From Ceratotherium simum simum (taxonomy: Eukaryota; Chordata; Mammalia; Perissodactyla; Rhinocerotidae): a DNA stretch of 64,000 nt. Both the position numbers and the translations under genes were made by a program. Shown piece after piece: positions 20,808 through 31,484 of this stretch. Positions within the stretch are counted from its first letter, which is position 1. Every line of letters starts with the position of its first letter. Under the pieces are notes generated by a model, which had not been told where the DNA came from, ran no database searches, and worked only from the letters and a program-made list of their open reading frames with translations. The stretch lies in contig NW_004454240.1 of NCBI RefSeq assembly GCF_000283155.1, forward strand, positions 3,386,271 through 3,450,270. Direction: 5' to 3'.

Positions 20808-20985
20808 TAGAACATCAGAACTGGAGGAGATTATTGAATTCAACTCCCTCACCCCAACCCTCCCTAGAAACACTCATTGTACAGAAAAGCCCACTGAGGC
20901 CCAAAAAGGGGAAAGGCCCAACCTCAGGTTCAAAGCCAAGTGGTGGCAGAGCTGGAACTAGAATCCAGAGCTCCAGAGTCAGGGC
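20808..20985 (-). mobile_element. Antisense MIR3/L3-tailed SINE
   Basis: Starts with acatcagaactggaggagat and continues ttgtacagaaaagcccactg, aggcccaaaaaggggaaagg and agagctggaactagaatcca. Confidence 0.75.
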
Positions 20986-21284
20986 CCTTTCCTCAGCCAA
21001 GGTGGCCTTCTTCCCCCCACCCCCATCCCTAGGGCCCCCTTTTAGCACACTCTCAGCCTCCCTCTGAAGCAGCAAGCGGGCTGGGACAAGTCACAGGGGC
21101 TTCTCCTGGCCGAGGGAGTCAGGGACTCTGGGGTGCTGACCCCATCATACCTATCTCCCCTACCCGAAGGGGCTCAGCCCTGCCCAGCCCAGGCCTGCTT
21201 CCCCAAGTCCTGCACCCCACACCTTGGCGGGAGGCAGCAGAAGGAAAACTGTCTGAAGTGCTTTCTGCCTCTGGTTTATGGCAG

Positions 21285-21596
21285 CACTCACACTCACCCT
21301 CTCTCTCCATCTCACCAGTGTCTCGCAGGCTCTCTCCCATTCTCTCCATCTCTCTCACACAATATCACTCTCTCCCAAATCTTTCTCTCATCCTCATCTA
21401 TTGCTCAGTCTCCTTGTCTCTGTTTCTCTCTCACACACATGCTGCCAGTCTCTCCCAATTATCTCAATCTCTCTGTCTTGGTATCCTCTGCCTCTCTCTA
21501 TCTCTCACACTGTTTCTCTTTTTCCTACTTTCCCTGTCTCTCTCAGTTGATGGGAGTTCCTTTCTCTTGGTCTCTGGCTCGTATACCCTCTCTGCA

Positions 21597-21631
<35 letters not shown>

Positions 21632-21632
21632 G
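21285..21632. repeat. Pyrimidine (CT/TC) tract ending in (TC)n
   Basis: About 350 bp of C/T-rich sequence with many tctctc words, ending in (TC)n with one TTT interruption at about 21600-21632. It keeps one strand free of stops, giving the spurious 145-166 codon frames seen here. Confidence 0.85.
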
Positions 21633-22014
21633 AGAGCTGATGATGACCATCACCTCACTCCTCCATGGAGTGATCAGGGCATCTGGAACAGGTGATGCTT
21701 TCAGAGCACCAGACTCCTGCTGGGGGACAAGCTTAGTGGGCGCAGGGGAAGGGACTGGCTGCATAGGCCTGGCTCTCCCTGGGAAATCCCCCTCCCCCAT
21801 GCCAGGCCCTTCCTGAGTCAGGCCCTGGGAATAACCAGCCCAATTAAACCTCGGGGCTGCTAGGAGGGAGGAATGGTCCTGGCACCCTGTTGGCCCTGTG
21901 GGCCTGGGAATAGGTACCATCCATGCCCCACTTTACAAATGGCCAAGAGCTCTGATAGTGTCTGAGTTGATCATCACTAGAAACCTCTGGGATGCAGAGC
22001 AGGAGATTTTTCTG

Positions 22015-22115
22015 CCTGCTTCATAGGCAAGAACCCAGAGTTCCAAGAAGTCAAAGGACTTGACCCAGGACATACAGCCCATCAATAACAGATCTAGAGC
22101 AAGAGTCAAAGCTGT
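22015..22115 (-). mobile_element. Probable antisense MIR fragment
   Basis: Contains aagtcaaaggacttgaccca, ggacatacagcccatcaata and agatctagagcaagagtcaa. Confidence 0.55.
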
Positions 22116-22299
22116 TCAGCAAAGATCAACCACTCTTGACTATCCTACCCCAACTCTGCTCCCGGCCATGGGCGCATAGGGCAAAGGAGTGGGTAGGTGC
22201 TCTCTAATGCAAAGGCTTTATCAACAAACACTGAGCTCCCACTTTGAGCAGGAACCCAAGGAAATGTAAAGACAGATATGAATAAACTCTAATATCTGG

Positions 22300-22465
22300 C
22301 AAGAGCTTTACTCTTTCCAAAGTACCTTCTCATACATTGTCACATTTTCCACCTTCCTAATAACCAAGGTAAGTGGTGATAAAACTTATGCCCACTGTCT
22401 GCTAAGGAGTAGATGGCAGAGAGAGGATCAGAGCCTAGTCATGCAACCCCAAATCTAGAACTCTT
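22300..22465 (-). mobile_element. Antisense MIR fragment
   Basis: Resembles the reversed MIR 3' half and core: caaagtaccttctcatacat, aataaccaaggtaagtggtg and agagaggatcagagcctagt. Confidence 0.6.
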
Positions 22466-22469
22466 TCAG

Positions 22470-22884
22470 CCATGTTCCCCTAAGCAAGAGGGCCCAAGCA
22501 GCCTAGGCCCTCTGCCACTGGGAAGATTGGTGTCAGCCATGGGGCCCACACCAGGGCCAGCTCAAGCTTCACTCACAGAGCTGAATCTTGGGTCTATCCC
22601 AAGCAAGCAGGGCCCAGTGGGCAGGATAGGAGGCATTCCCATTCCAGAACCCAGACACAAGGGATTGGTCATTGCACGCTACCCTTAAATTCTGAACCTA
22701 GCCTAAACTGGCCTAGTGCTGGTGAGAGAGCTCCTGTGGGAGAAGGGCATAGGGCTCCTCTCTGAGAGCAATGCTGGGGAGGAGGGGTCCTGACATGGCC
22801 CAGGGATCCCTGGCCTTGCTTCCTGCCCCCATCCCCCAAACTCCGGTCGATAGAAGAGGAGTTACCTGCTTATTGTCCCTCACT
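22470..22884. other. Unique sequence
   Basis: No feature recognised. Confidence 0.35.
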
Positions 22885-23022
22885 CCCCACTAGGATGTCA
22901 GCTCCACGAGGGCAGGGCTTTTCGCATTTTGTTCATTGCTCAATCCCCAGAGCCCGCAGTAGTGGCTGGCACATCACACATAGTAAATAATTGTTGAATT
23001 GAATAAATGAATGAATGTTATA
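22885..23022 (+). mobile_element. L2 3' end
   Basis: Clear terminal L2: cccactaggatgtcagctcc, acgagggcagggcttttcgc, gtggctggcacatcacacat and the tail gaataaatgaatgaatg. Confidence 0.92.
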
Positions 23023-23254
23023 CCAGGATCCCCATAAGTGGGGAGGGGTGAGTTTCATAGCCCAAGATTTGCCCACCTCCTTCTTCTGGGCAGAATGGGA
23101 GGGGATATATCTCCTGCAGAGTTCAGCCTCTGCCTATCCCAAGCCCCTGGCAAATACCCCACTTTCTCCTGAGGGTTCTGTCAGGTCTGACATGTGAGGA
23201 ACAAGGGGCTTCCCATGTGTTCCCATGAAGCACAGGCAGCAGCACATCCTGTCC

Positions 23255-23400
23255 TAACTCATAGACTTGTAGGGTGTCTGGAGGAGCCTATTCCACATTT
23301 GGGGAGACTGAGGCCTGGAGAAAAGAGTAAAGGAGCAGACCAAGGTCACTGTGGGTCGGTGTGGAGCTAGGCTTGGAGGCCAGGGCTCCTGACTCTCCTG
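23255..23400 (-). mobile_element. Antisense MIR3 fragment
   Basis: Contains cttgtagggtgtctggagga, tttggggagactgaggcctg and agaccaaggtcactgtgggt. Confidence 0.7.
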
Positions 23401-23404
23401 CTGG

Positions 23405-24410
23405 GCTCTGGGAGGGGTCAGGGAAGGGAAGGGAAAGGTAGAAAGGATGCCCTCAGGACTCCCCATTCAGGGTACCCACACCAGGCCCACCATCTTTGGC
23501 ATATTCACCACCCTCTGTTTCAGACCCATTATTCCCCTTCTTCCTTCCTCAGAAGCTGGTGTAGGGGCCAAAGTGGCTGTAAATAGGGACTTCCATCTCT
23601 GCTCAGGCCCCAGCCTTGGCCCACTCTTGTCCCAGCCCTGGCCACACATCCCCACCTTTCCATTCCCCTCCTCAGATGGAAACTCTATCTCCACTCACAC
23701 TTGCTTCCTTTATATCTCTCCCCTCAGTTTTCTGGGGCGGCTGCGGCAAGAAAGAATGGGGGTGTGTGCTGTGGCTCAGAGACTGTCCTTTATTAGTTCT
23801 CTCCTCCCCGGGAAATGAGGGGCTGCAGCTGGCCGGTGATATGGGTGGGGTGAGCTGGCCTCTGGCTGCTGGGAAGGCTGCACACCTGGGGGTGGGGGCC
23901 TGGAAGGGAAGCTGAGATGAATTACCTGTGTGTGCTAGGAGAATCAATCGGGCATGCGGGCATGCTGCCTGCCCTGCTGGAATTAAGGAGTAGGGCTGGG
24001 GCTCCAGCTGGGGACGTGGAAGCAGGCAGAGCCCCCATAGTGGGGGCAGGGGCAGGCAGTGACAGAGCCTTGGAGAGCAAGCCCAGTTGAAAGCAAGCTC
24101 CCTGAAAAAGAAGAAAACTATTTTCCAACTCAGGGAAAAATCTCAATAAAGGGAGCCTGCCCTTCTCTATGGTACAAACTTCTAGCCACAGCACCAGACC
24201 CACATACTCCCCACTCCCCTCCCCTCCCCTCCCAAAGCCACTTCCAGCTGGGCCCTTTCATCTCCGTTCCTCTGCCCAGCTGGCATGGGTGCTGCATGAT
24301 GTGTCCTGGCCCTTTGCCTGATGCACACTCACACGCATGCACGTGTTTTCTTTCTTTCTCTCAAAACAATCCCCCCTTCTCTGCTCCACTGCAAGGCCAT
24401 CATTGACAAC
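23405..24410. other. Unique sequence without recognised genes
   Basis: Several frames of 70-123 codons overlap in different phases and strands; none is recognisable. No repeat assigned. Confidence 0.4.
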
Positions 24411-24414
24411 TCAG

Positions 24415-24472
24415 CTGCTTATTAGCTGTGTGTGACCTCAGTTTTACTCTCCTGGAAAATGGAGCAAATCAC
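24415..24472 (+). mobile_element. MIR core fragment
   Basis: gcttattagctgtgtgtgac, then cagttttactctcctggaaa. Confidence 0.6.
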
Positions 24473-24544
24473 TCCAAAACAGGATGTCTCGAGTTTTTGA
24501 CCGCATTGACAGGTAACACCCGGCCCTCAGCTCATGTCCATGGC

Positions 24545-24760
24545 TGGCAGTGGTATGCAATGGGAAAAGCCCGGGCTTGGGAATCAAGCAGAATGGGATT
24601 CATATATAGGTTTTGCAACTTATTAGCTGAGTCACTTCATAGGTCACTTCATAGTTCCCTGAGCCTCAGTTTTCTCATCTGTAAAATGGGAATAATAATA
24701 CCCACCTTGCAACGTGGCTGAAAGAACCTACAGTGAACATGTTTGGAAGAGTGAGTTCTT
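24545..24760 (+). mobile_element. MIR SINE with internal 12-bp duplication
   Basis: Contains gaaaagcccgggcttgggaa, gcctcagttttctcatctgt and aaaatgggaataataatacc. The 12-mer gtcacttcatag is present twice in tandem (24631-24642, 24643-24654). Confidence 0.9.
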
Positions 24761-24764
24761 TCGC

Positions 24765-26130
24765 AAGCTGTGAAGTGTGCTGCCAGGAGGTAAGACCCTG
24801 TCCTGATGATTCCCTCCTCCCTGCCCTCCCACCCTGGGTCCTTGGAGGCCCTCAACAGGAACGTTCCCCCTTAGCTCCCGAGGCACCAGGAGAGCTACGA
24901 AGCAGGTAGAGGTCAGAAAACCGGGTGGGCTGACTGGGGCATGGACTTTGAAGGTGGCTGCCTGCCTAGCTGCTGGGGACAATGGAGACAGCCCCCTCCT
25001 TCCCACACCTCCCTGCCTCCTCATCTCTGCAGCCGTTTGTTCGGGTCCCTTGCTCTCCAGGAGACAGCCTCCTTTCTGACATCATCTGCAGTCAGTTCCC
25101 CTGAGGGCCATCCTCAATTTTCATTTCCTTTCACTAATCCTCACACACAGTCCCTTTGCACAGCCCGGAACAGCCTCTGTCCCAGAGCTGGCTACACTCA
25201 CCAGATATTTGTTGCAGCTCACAAACCTAGGTTTCTCAGCTGGGAGGGCCTTGCAGAGTTCATCATCTCCAGTCCCTTTCCTCCAGGGCTCTGTCATGGG
25301 GATGGGATAGGACTGGGTGGGGGTAGGGGTCGTGAGCCAGGGCTCCTCCCACCCATTCAGCACCTTTGTGCTAATTAGAAAAGGGCACCCTCTGTAGGCA
25401 GACACAGCCTGCACCAGGGTGCACAAGATTGGTAAATAGATGGCAGGCTGTATGTCAGCCCCCGCTCATGCTCTCGACTAAACACTCTTGTGCAGTTTAC
25501 AACCTGTACAACTATACATGGTGGCTCTGGGAGACAGCCTGAGCCTTTTAATACATGCTCAGAAAGCCTGGACTGGGCTCCTATAGGGACCTCGCTGCAG
25601 GAAAAGCCAGGAAGGTTATATTAAGTCCTGGAACAGCTCAAGAGATGGAAAAGCACCAAAGGAAGGTGATCTGCTCATGCCATAGCTGGCCGCAGCTGAA
25701 GCAAACATGCAGATGGCAAGGCCATCTCTGGGATTCTAGTGGTTAAACGGATGCAGGGCTGAGGGCAGTCTGGCACAATGGGGTCAGAAATAAATTTAGC
25801 AATGAAAACCAAAGGTGGAAGGCCTGGGGCTCTGTTTGGAGAACAGGAGTCGAGGGCTGAGGTTTGGGTTCCATTGGAGTGGTTAGGGCTGAGGATTGAT
25901 CACGAAACAGCAAGTTCAGTGCTGCAGGTCTGAGGAGAGAGCCCGAAGGCCTGCATTAGGGCAGATCACTCTTTGGGGGAGGCGCAGTGGGCAGTGGCCC
26001 ACCAGGTCTGCATGCCAGTGGGGCCCATTCACCCAGCCAGGCAGTTCCCCATCTTCTGCTTCCTTCTAGTCCCAGGATCTCCCGGTTGTAAATCATCAAC
26101 AGTACATTAGAACACATTTGTTTACCACTT
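24765..26130. other. Unique sequence with one unclassified repeat copy
   Basis: Mostly featureless. At 25363-25402 lies a sequence (ttgtgctaattagaaaaggg...ggcagac) related to the duplicated unit at 7761-7832. Other frames do not look coding. Confidence 0.45.
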
Positions 26131-26134
26131 TTAC

Positions 26135-26478
26135 ATTCCAGCTCCCTTGTACCATGAGGAGAGCAAATCTCTAGCCCCCTCCATCTTTACCCTGGCAGAG
26201 CCCTATTCATCTTTCAAGCCTAGTTCAAATGTCACCTCCTCTGTAAAGCCTTCCCTGACCCCCTCCCTCTCAACTCCCAGGGCTTCTTGAACTCCAACTG
26301 TCACCAGACAGATGACACTGTACTGTATCTGTCAATTTTGCCTATCACTCCCACCAGACTAAGGGCCCCCGAGAGCAGGGCCTCTTTCTGATTTTCCTCT
26401 GAGTCCCCAGGTCCTGGCACTGAGCCTGGCACTGGGAGGAGCTTAAGAAATGCGTATTGGATGGATGAATAAAGCAAA
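26135..26478 (+). mobile_element. L2 3' region
   Basis: About 340 bp of sense L2: caaatgtcacctcctctgta, aagccttccctgaccccctc, actaagggcccccgagagca, cctggcactgagcctggcac and tggatggatgaataaa. Confidence 0.9.
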
Positions 26479-26479
26479 A

Positions 26480-27095
26480 TGGACATAAGTCCACAAATAA
26501 GTCACTGGTCGCTGGGTCTGGGAAGGAAAGCACACTTGACGACTGAGCCAGGGAGTAAAGATCCATGACTGTTCTCATGCAGGGCTCCAGGCCATGTCTA
26601 GAGCAGGATGAAGGCATGGCCGCAGGGGCAGGGAGATGAGAGGGGGCAGGGGCCTGCGAAGGGTGATTCCTGCTCCTCCTCGGCCCATCCTCCTATTTCT
26701 CCCTCAGTCTGGCCTCAAGCTCTGGACAAGCTCCAGGAAGCTGAGGCAGAGGACATTCAAGTGACATCTGACCCACCCCTCTGGTGGGCACCATGCCAAT
26801 TTCCTGTCTTGCTTCAGATGCCAGAACAGACTCAGCTGCCCCTTCTTCTCTGGCCATCTTGGAGGGCTCCATCTCCCCCAGTACTCAAGTTCCTAGAGGT
26901 CCCAGACTGAGGGCTTGGCCTCTTGGATTCTTGACACAGCTTTGCCATCAACCTGTCGGGTGACTGTGGTCAAGTGTCTGGCTCTTGCTGACCCAGGATT
27001 GTCCCTGCTAGTGTCCGAAGGCTCCCAGGAGGGATAGTGGCTCCTGGGAAGACCAGAAGAGGACTGACTTGGGTGCAGAAGCATGGCACTCACCA
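26480..27095. other. Unique sequence
   Basis: No repeat or exon recognised; a 100-codon frame at 26608-26910 has no recognisable product. Confidence 0.35.
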
Positions 27096-27099
27096 CCTA

Positions 27100-27480
27100 G
27101 GGCATCTGGAGGGCTTTTAAGGAAGGGATCAGGACTGGGCATGGTCCCACTGGCAGGACTGAGGCAAGCGGTGTCCGGCGCCCGCCCGTCCACCCGCCAC
27201 TCGCCTGCCCGCCTGAGCCTGCACCCGCTTAGCCACAGGCTGAGGAAGCATAATCATGCTGGGCTATTTCAGACCCATTATCTCAGCTCAGCTCCTGCTT
27301 CCTGAGCAGGCCCCGAATTAGCCTGGTGCTTTGTTCTCAAGTGCATTTGTCAGATCGCTTGGCCTGTACGTCGGGAAGGAGGGAGGGGAGGGCAGGGGCG
27401 GGGAGAGGGCGGAGAGGGAGTCAGAGGAGGAACTCGATGCTAATTAAGTCTCATTAAAAAAAAGAGGACGACAATGAGGA
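27100..27480. promoter_or_regulatory. Candidate conserved noncoding/regulatory block
   Basis: Repeat-free. It goes from a CpG-bearing part (gcaagcggtgtccggcgccc at about 27165) through mixed motifs (agcataatcatgctgggcta, cagatcgcttggcctgtacg) and a G-rich part (gcaggggcggggagag) to tgctaattaagtctcattaa. It is the most CpG-rich part of its neighbourhood. Enhancer or distal promoter role is inference. Confidence 0.3.
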
Positions 27481-27734
27481 ATAAGGAGAAGAAGAAAGAG
27501 AAATGAAGTGGAGGGGGGAGGGAAAGTCTTGCTGAGGAAGCAGAACAGCCGCCAGGAGAGAGACACATACAGAAACACACAGGCACACACACGCCCACAA
27601 AGAGACACGCAAACGCACACAGCTCTCCCTCCTGGCAGCCTGTGTCCCTCTTCCCCACGCTCAGCTCTACCCTGGCCCAGCCTGGACAGGTCATAGGCAC
27701 AGAAACCTGGCCTTCCTTCCTCCCTCCCAGGGCT

Positions 27735-27850
27735 GCCAGGCTAAGGATGAAGCACAATCTAGCTTCTAATTCTGCCTTGGTAATTCAGGAGCTCTGTGGC
27801 CTTGGGCTAATACCCTATCAGGCCCTCGTTTCCACATTTGTCACATGAAG
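27735..27850 (+). mobile_element. MIR fragment
   Basis: Contains tagcttctaattctgccttg, agctctgtggccttgggcta and ctcgtttccacatttgtcac. Confidence 0.7.
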
Positions 27851-27854
27851 AGAA

Positions 27855-28305
27855 TTCTCAGGTCCACTTCGCAATGCTGGTGGGAAGAACTGGGAGCCCT
27901 CTGTGCAAAGAGCCCAGTGGAGTGCCTACGCCCAGGGAGGCTCCTCTGCACAGGAGCGTCTCCACCCACAGCAGGCCTCTGCCTCTGGCCGATGCCCTCC
28001 CTGGGGCAGACCTGGCTGAGTTGTTCTGAGCTGGGGGTAGCATTGCACTGGGGCTGGGGCCCCACTGGGCTCCCTCCCCTCCTGCCACTATTCGCCTGTG
28101 CCCCGCCACCAGCAGCCCAGGCCTCTTTAATGGACTATTGCTTGGGCAACAGACAAAGCTGCCCAGGGCAGGGAGGCCTCTGCATCTCCACAAAGGTCCC
28201 AAGTATCCCTAATGAACTAACTCTAGCTCTCGATCTTGCAGAATTCTTGGTCTCTTAGTAACTCACATCTCCCAAGGCAGGAGCCCAGCTCGGTGCCAAG
28301 CTTGC
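27855..28305. other. Unique GC-rich sequence
   Basis: Contains an open frame of 137 codons (27845-28258, +) and opposing frames; no domain recognised. No splice signals stood out. Confidence 0.35.
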
Positions 28306-28309
28306 CTTT

Positions 28310-28400
28310 CACAGCACTTCAGCCTGGCCCTGGGTGGATGAGAAGACTGAGGTTTGGAATGTCTACTCCATCCTTCGCTGGCTGACCTTAGCCTTCCCAT
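28310..28400 (-). mobile_element. Possible antisense MIR fragment
   Basis: atgagaagactgaggtttgg is similar to the reversed MIR core. Short and weak. Confidence 0.4.
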
Positions 28401-28634
28401 CAGCAAGATGAAGTAACCTGCGCTTGCCCCCGGCCCGCCCCAGGGCAGGGGTTGCCACCTCCAGGCAGGAATAGTACTTCACCCCATCCAGAGACAGGGG
28501 GCCTTCACCAGCTCCTGACAAGTCTTTCAAAGATTTAAGCTCAATCTATGGCTTTGGGGCTGGAATTTACACTCCTGCTTGAGTTCAGAGGCATGGATTA
28601 GAGGCCCTTTCAAAAGCTCTCTTAGCCTGAAGCA

Positions 28635-28885
28635 TTCATAAAATAGCTTAGTGGCAAGACATTCATCTGGGAGTCAGGTGGTCCTGGATTCAAATCTCTG
28701 CTCTGCAAATCACTGGCCAGGAGACCCAGAGCAAATTACCTCTCCTTTTTGAGCCTTAGTTTCCTCCTCTGTAAAATGGAGTTAATTACACAGGGTGCCT
28801 ATGAGGATAACATGAGATCATGTGGGCAAAGCGCTTAGCACTGTACCTGGCACATACTAGATGCTCAATACATTGAGCTATTATT
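28635..28885 (+). mobile_element. Full-length MIR SINE
   Basis: Complete order: ggtcctggattcaaatctct, gagccttagtttcctcctct, gtaaaatggagttaattaca, gcaaagcgcttagcactgta, ctggcacatactagatgctc. About 250 bp, near the full family length. Confidence 0.93.
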
Positions 28886-28887
28886 TG

Positions 28888-29040
28888 TTTTCTTGACATA
28901 TAACACTGTATTAGTTTTATGTGTACAACATAATGATTTATATCCATATATATTGTGTAACGATTACCACAATAAGTTTAGTTAACATCCATCACCTCAC
29001 ATAGTTACAACTTTTTTTCTTGTGATGAGAACACATTGGG
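28888..29040 (-). mobile_element. Antisense L1M 3' fragment
   Basis: ttgacatataacactgtatt, gtgtacaacataatgattta, taacgattaccacaataagt and atagttacaacttttttttct match the reverse of an old L1 3' UTR. Confidence 0.8.
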
Positions 29041-29044
29041 CTAT

Positions 29045-30785
29045 TATTATTGGTCCTCCTGTCTCCATTTCCCCACATCTCCCCCACCCCATCTGGCCCA
29101 GCTCAGACCCAGATCCCCTCAGAGCAGCTCAGGTGCCCCTGTGCCTGACAGGGCAGGGTGGGTGGAGGGAGTCCCCGCTCAGAGGGAGCTGGGCCAGGAC
29201 TGCAGGGGTCCATGTCACCCCAGGGCTCCTCCCTGTGCTCTCTGGCAGGTCCTGGGGGGCCGGGTTCATAGGGATTCAGGCTGGCCTGGGGTCAGGGACC
29301 AGAGCTTCAGCACAGGGAGTAGTTGGTTCTAGGAGCAGGAAGGGTGTGGGCCGGGGCCTGGAGGCCTGGCTGCCAGTCTCAGATTTGCTATAGACTCCAT
29401 GTGCCCTTGGCTGAGTCCCTGCCCCTATAGGGATGTCAGCTGGCACCTCTTCCCTAAGCAGTGAGGTTGCAAGGGCTCCAGGCTACAAAAATGGAGGTCA
29501 CTGCTCAGGCTCTGCCCAGCTCAGTGAGGTCAGCTGGCATGCCTCATTCCCGCTGCCCTCCCCCGCACTTCTTCACTCCCCTCTCTGACAGAGACTTTTC
29601 TTGTAGCCTCTCCTGCAGCACACCCTTTGAGCCCTTCTACCCTGCACTCCTGTGCAAGCCTTCAAGCAGTCCCAAACTGAGCTGGGGCTCGGGTGGGATG
29701 CACTGTGAGCTGAGTTCCCATTGTCCGCAAATCAGGACCAGCTGTGAGCAGCCTGAGAGCCCCAGGCTTGTGGCCACCCCTACTCCCACTGCAGTTACAG
29801 AAGAAGGGAGCAGAGTGAGCCCACCGCCTGCCTGCCTGCCTGCCTGGGCTCCCCCCTCCTCAACACACACAGCATGATCAGCTCCCTAGCCAGGAACAAT
29901 CAAGCATTATGAATAAAGATGTGCAGCTGGACAGAGAATTCCTCCACACCCACCTGGCCCACCCAGCAGCTCACAGCCTTCCTCCCCCGAACAGACCCTC
30001 TCTACCTCAGGGGTACCCCACCCCGGCACACAGTCATGCAGAGGCCAGTTTCTCAGGGCACAGGACTACCTTAGCCTGGCACTGCCCTCAAAAAAGTAAC
30101 CCCGGTCCTCTGGAAAGAGGTTGCTTGATCTCATCATATCATAACTTGGGTGGGCTTGCCTACAAGGCATGTTGTGACCTCAGCCATCAGAATTGGTGGG
30201 GAAGGAGGAAGCCAGACCCTGGTGAAGCTGAGGCCAGAAACATGATTCCAGAGCAGGAAGCTGGGTCCAATGGGGTGTGAACTCTGACCTTGGTCAGGCT
30301 CAGTGTTGTGGCGGGTCCAGTGACAAGAGGCCAAGGGATGGATGACCACCTGGTGGTAGCAGAGTGGTAGGATTCTAGATTCTCTGCATTGACAACAGCA
30401 TTCTAGCTAGGGCTTGAGTGAGCAGGAAATAGCATCCAAGTCTTTGGGTGGGGATGGGGCTTTGGACAAGAGCATCAAGCCCATGAGGAAGAGATATGCT
30501 CTGCTGGACAACCAGTCATACAGTTTGGACCCATGTATGGCTGGAGGTGGCAAAGAAATCACAATGGACACAAGTTTGGCCCAGGATTCTCTCCCAGCCC
30601 CAGGTGCTACAGCCTATATAATAAGAGAAATTCCAGATACATTTTCCATCACACCACTTCTCCCCCTACTCCTGCCCCTATGTACTACCTCTCACCCAAG
30701 TTCCACTCCCACCCCATCTGAAAAACCCAGTGGGGCTGGAGTGGCCCAGGTCAGGATTAGCTTCAGACCTGAGGGCTGGGCCTCC
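29045..30785. other. Unique sequence without recognised genes
   Basis: Includes a short (CTGC)n array at 29826-29847. Frames of 98-138 codons are present, none with a recognisable domain. A TATA-like string (tatataataagag near 30615) has no gene downstream. Confidence 0.4.
29826..29847. repeat. (CTGC)n short tandem repeat
   Basis: Five consecutive CTGC/CCTG units inside GC-rich unique DNA. Confidence 0.9.
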
Positions 30786-30789
30786 ACGT

Positions 30790-30946
30790 CAGTGGTCTTA
30801 ATCATGGCTGCACAATGAAAAATCCCCAAGAACCAGGCCATACCCCAGACCAACTGAGCCAGGATCTCTGGGAGTAGGACCCAGCCATCAATAATTTTTA
30901 AAGCCCCCCAAGTGAGCCTAACGTGCAGCCAAGCTCCAGACCACTG
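30790..30946. mobile_element. MER5-group hAT relic
   Basis: Starts cagtggtcttaatcatggct and ends aagctccagaccactg, so the outer 7 bases are inverted copies (cagtggt/accactg). Internally ccaggatctctgggagtagg and ataatttttaaagcccccca fit the MER5 layout. No matching 8-bp target duplication was found. Confidence 0.75.
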
Positions 30947-30954
30947 TTAGAGGT

Positions 30955-31200
30955 CAGCAACCAGCAGAGCGGTTAAGAACAGGAGCTCTGACAGTAGAGA
31001 GGCCTGAATTAGAATCCAAGCTCTGCCACTGACTTACTGTATCACACTGGGCAGAATACCTAATCTCCTCAAACCTCAGTTTCCTTATCTGTAAAATCTG
31101 ACTTCCACTATTGTTGTGAGGATTAAACGAGAAAATACATGCAAAGATCTTAGCACAGTACACAGTAAGTGCTCAGCAAAAGCTGGCTAATATTATTAGC
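30955..31200 (+). mobile_element. Full-length MIR SINE
   Basis: gagcggttaagaacaggagc, ttagaatccaagctctgcca, aacctcagtttccttatctg, ttgtgaggattaaacgagaa and cagtaagtgctcagcaaaag in order. It begins 8 bp after the hAT relic. Confidence 0.93.
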
Positions 31201-31204
31201 TGGA

Positions 31205-31480
31205 AGGGCCGATTCAGGCAGAGGCTGACACATAGGTCGAAAACCATCCCTCTTCATCCAAAGGTTTGTAAACTTAGGTTATAGGTTGGCAAGGTCAATG
31301 GCTTCCCAGAAGGGTCAGACAAATTCATCACTGATGGAGGCGTAAAGTATCAGGACTGAGGCATTAGAAACCATCATGTCCCATCCGCTCATGTTGTAAA
31401 GATGGAAACTGAAGTGCAGGAAGGGAAAGAGACTAGAAACCTGATCTCCTGACTCTCAGGCTCATGTTTAGGTGTGTGCT
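31205..31480 (-). mobile_element. Unassigned spacer and antisense MIR3 fragment
   Basis: The right part (about 31365-31465) reads ccatcatgtcccatccgctc, gtaaagatggaaactgaagt, resembling reversed MIR3. The left part is unassigned. Confidence 0.5.
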
Positions 31481-31484
31481 CAGG

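Noticed and set aside
21133..21695. Overlapping 145-166 codon frames rich in Ser and Leu
   Set aside because: Translation of a CT-rich tract. Low-complexity repeats give long frames with few stops.
30600..30640. TATA-like promoter (tatataataagag)
   Set aside because: No initiator, downstream exon or CpG context. A/T words like this are common by chance.
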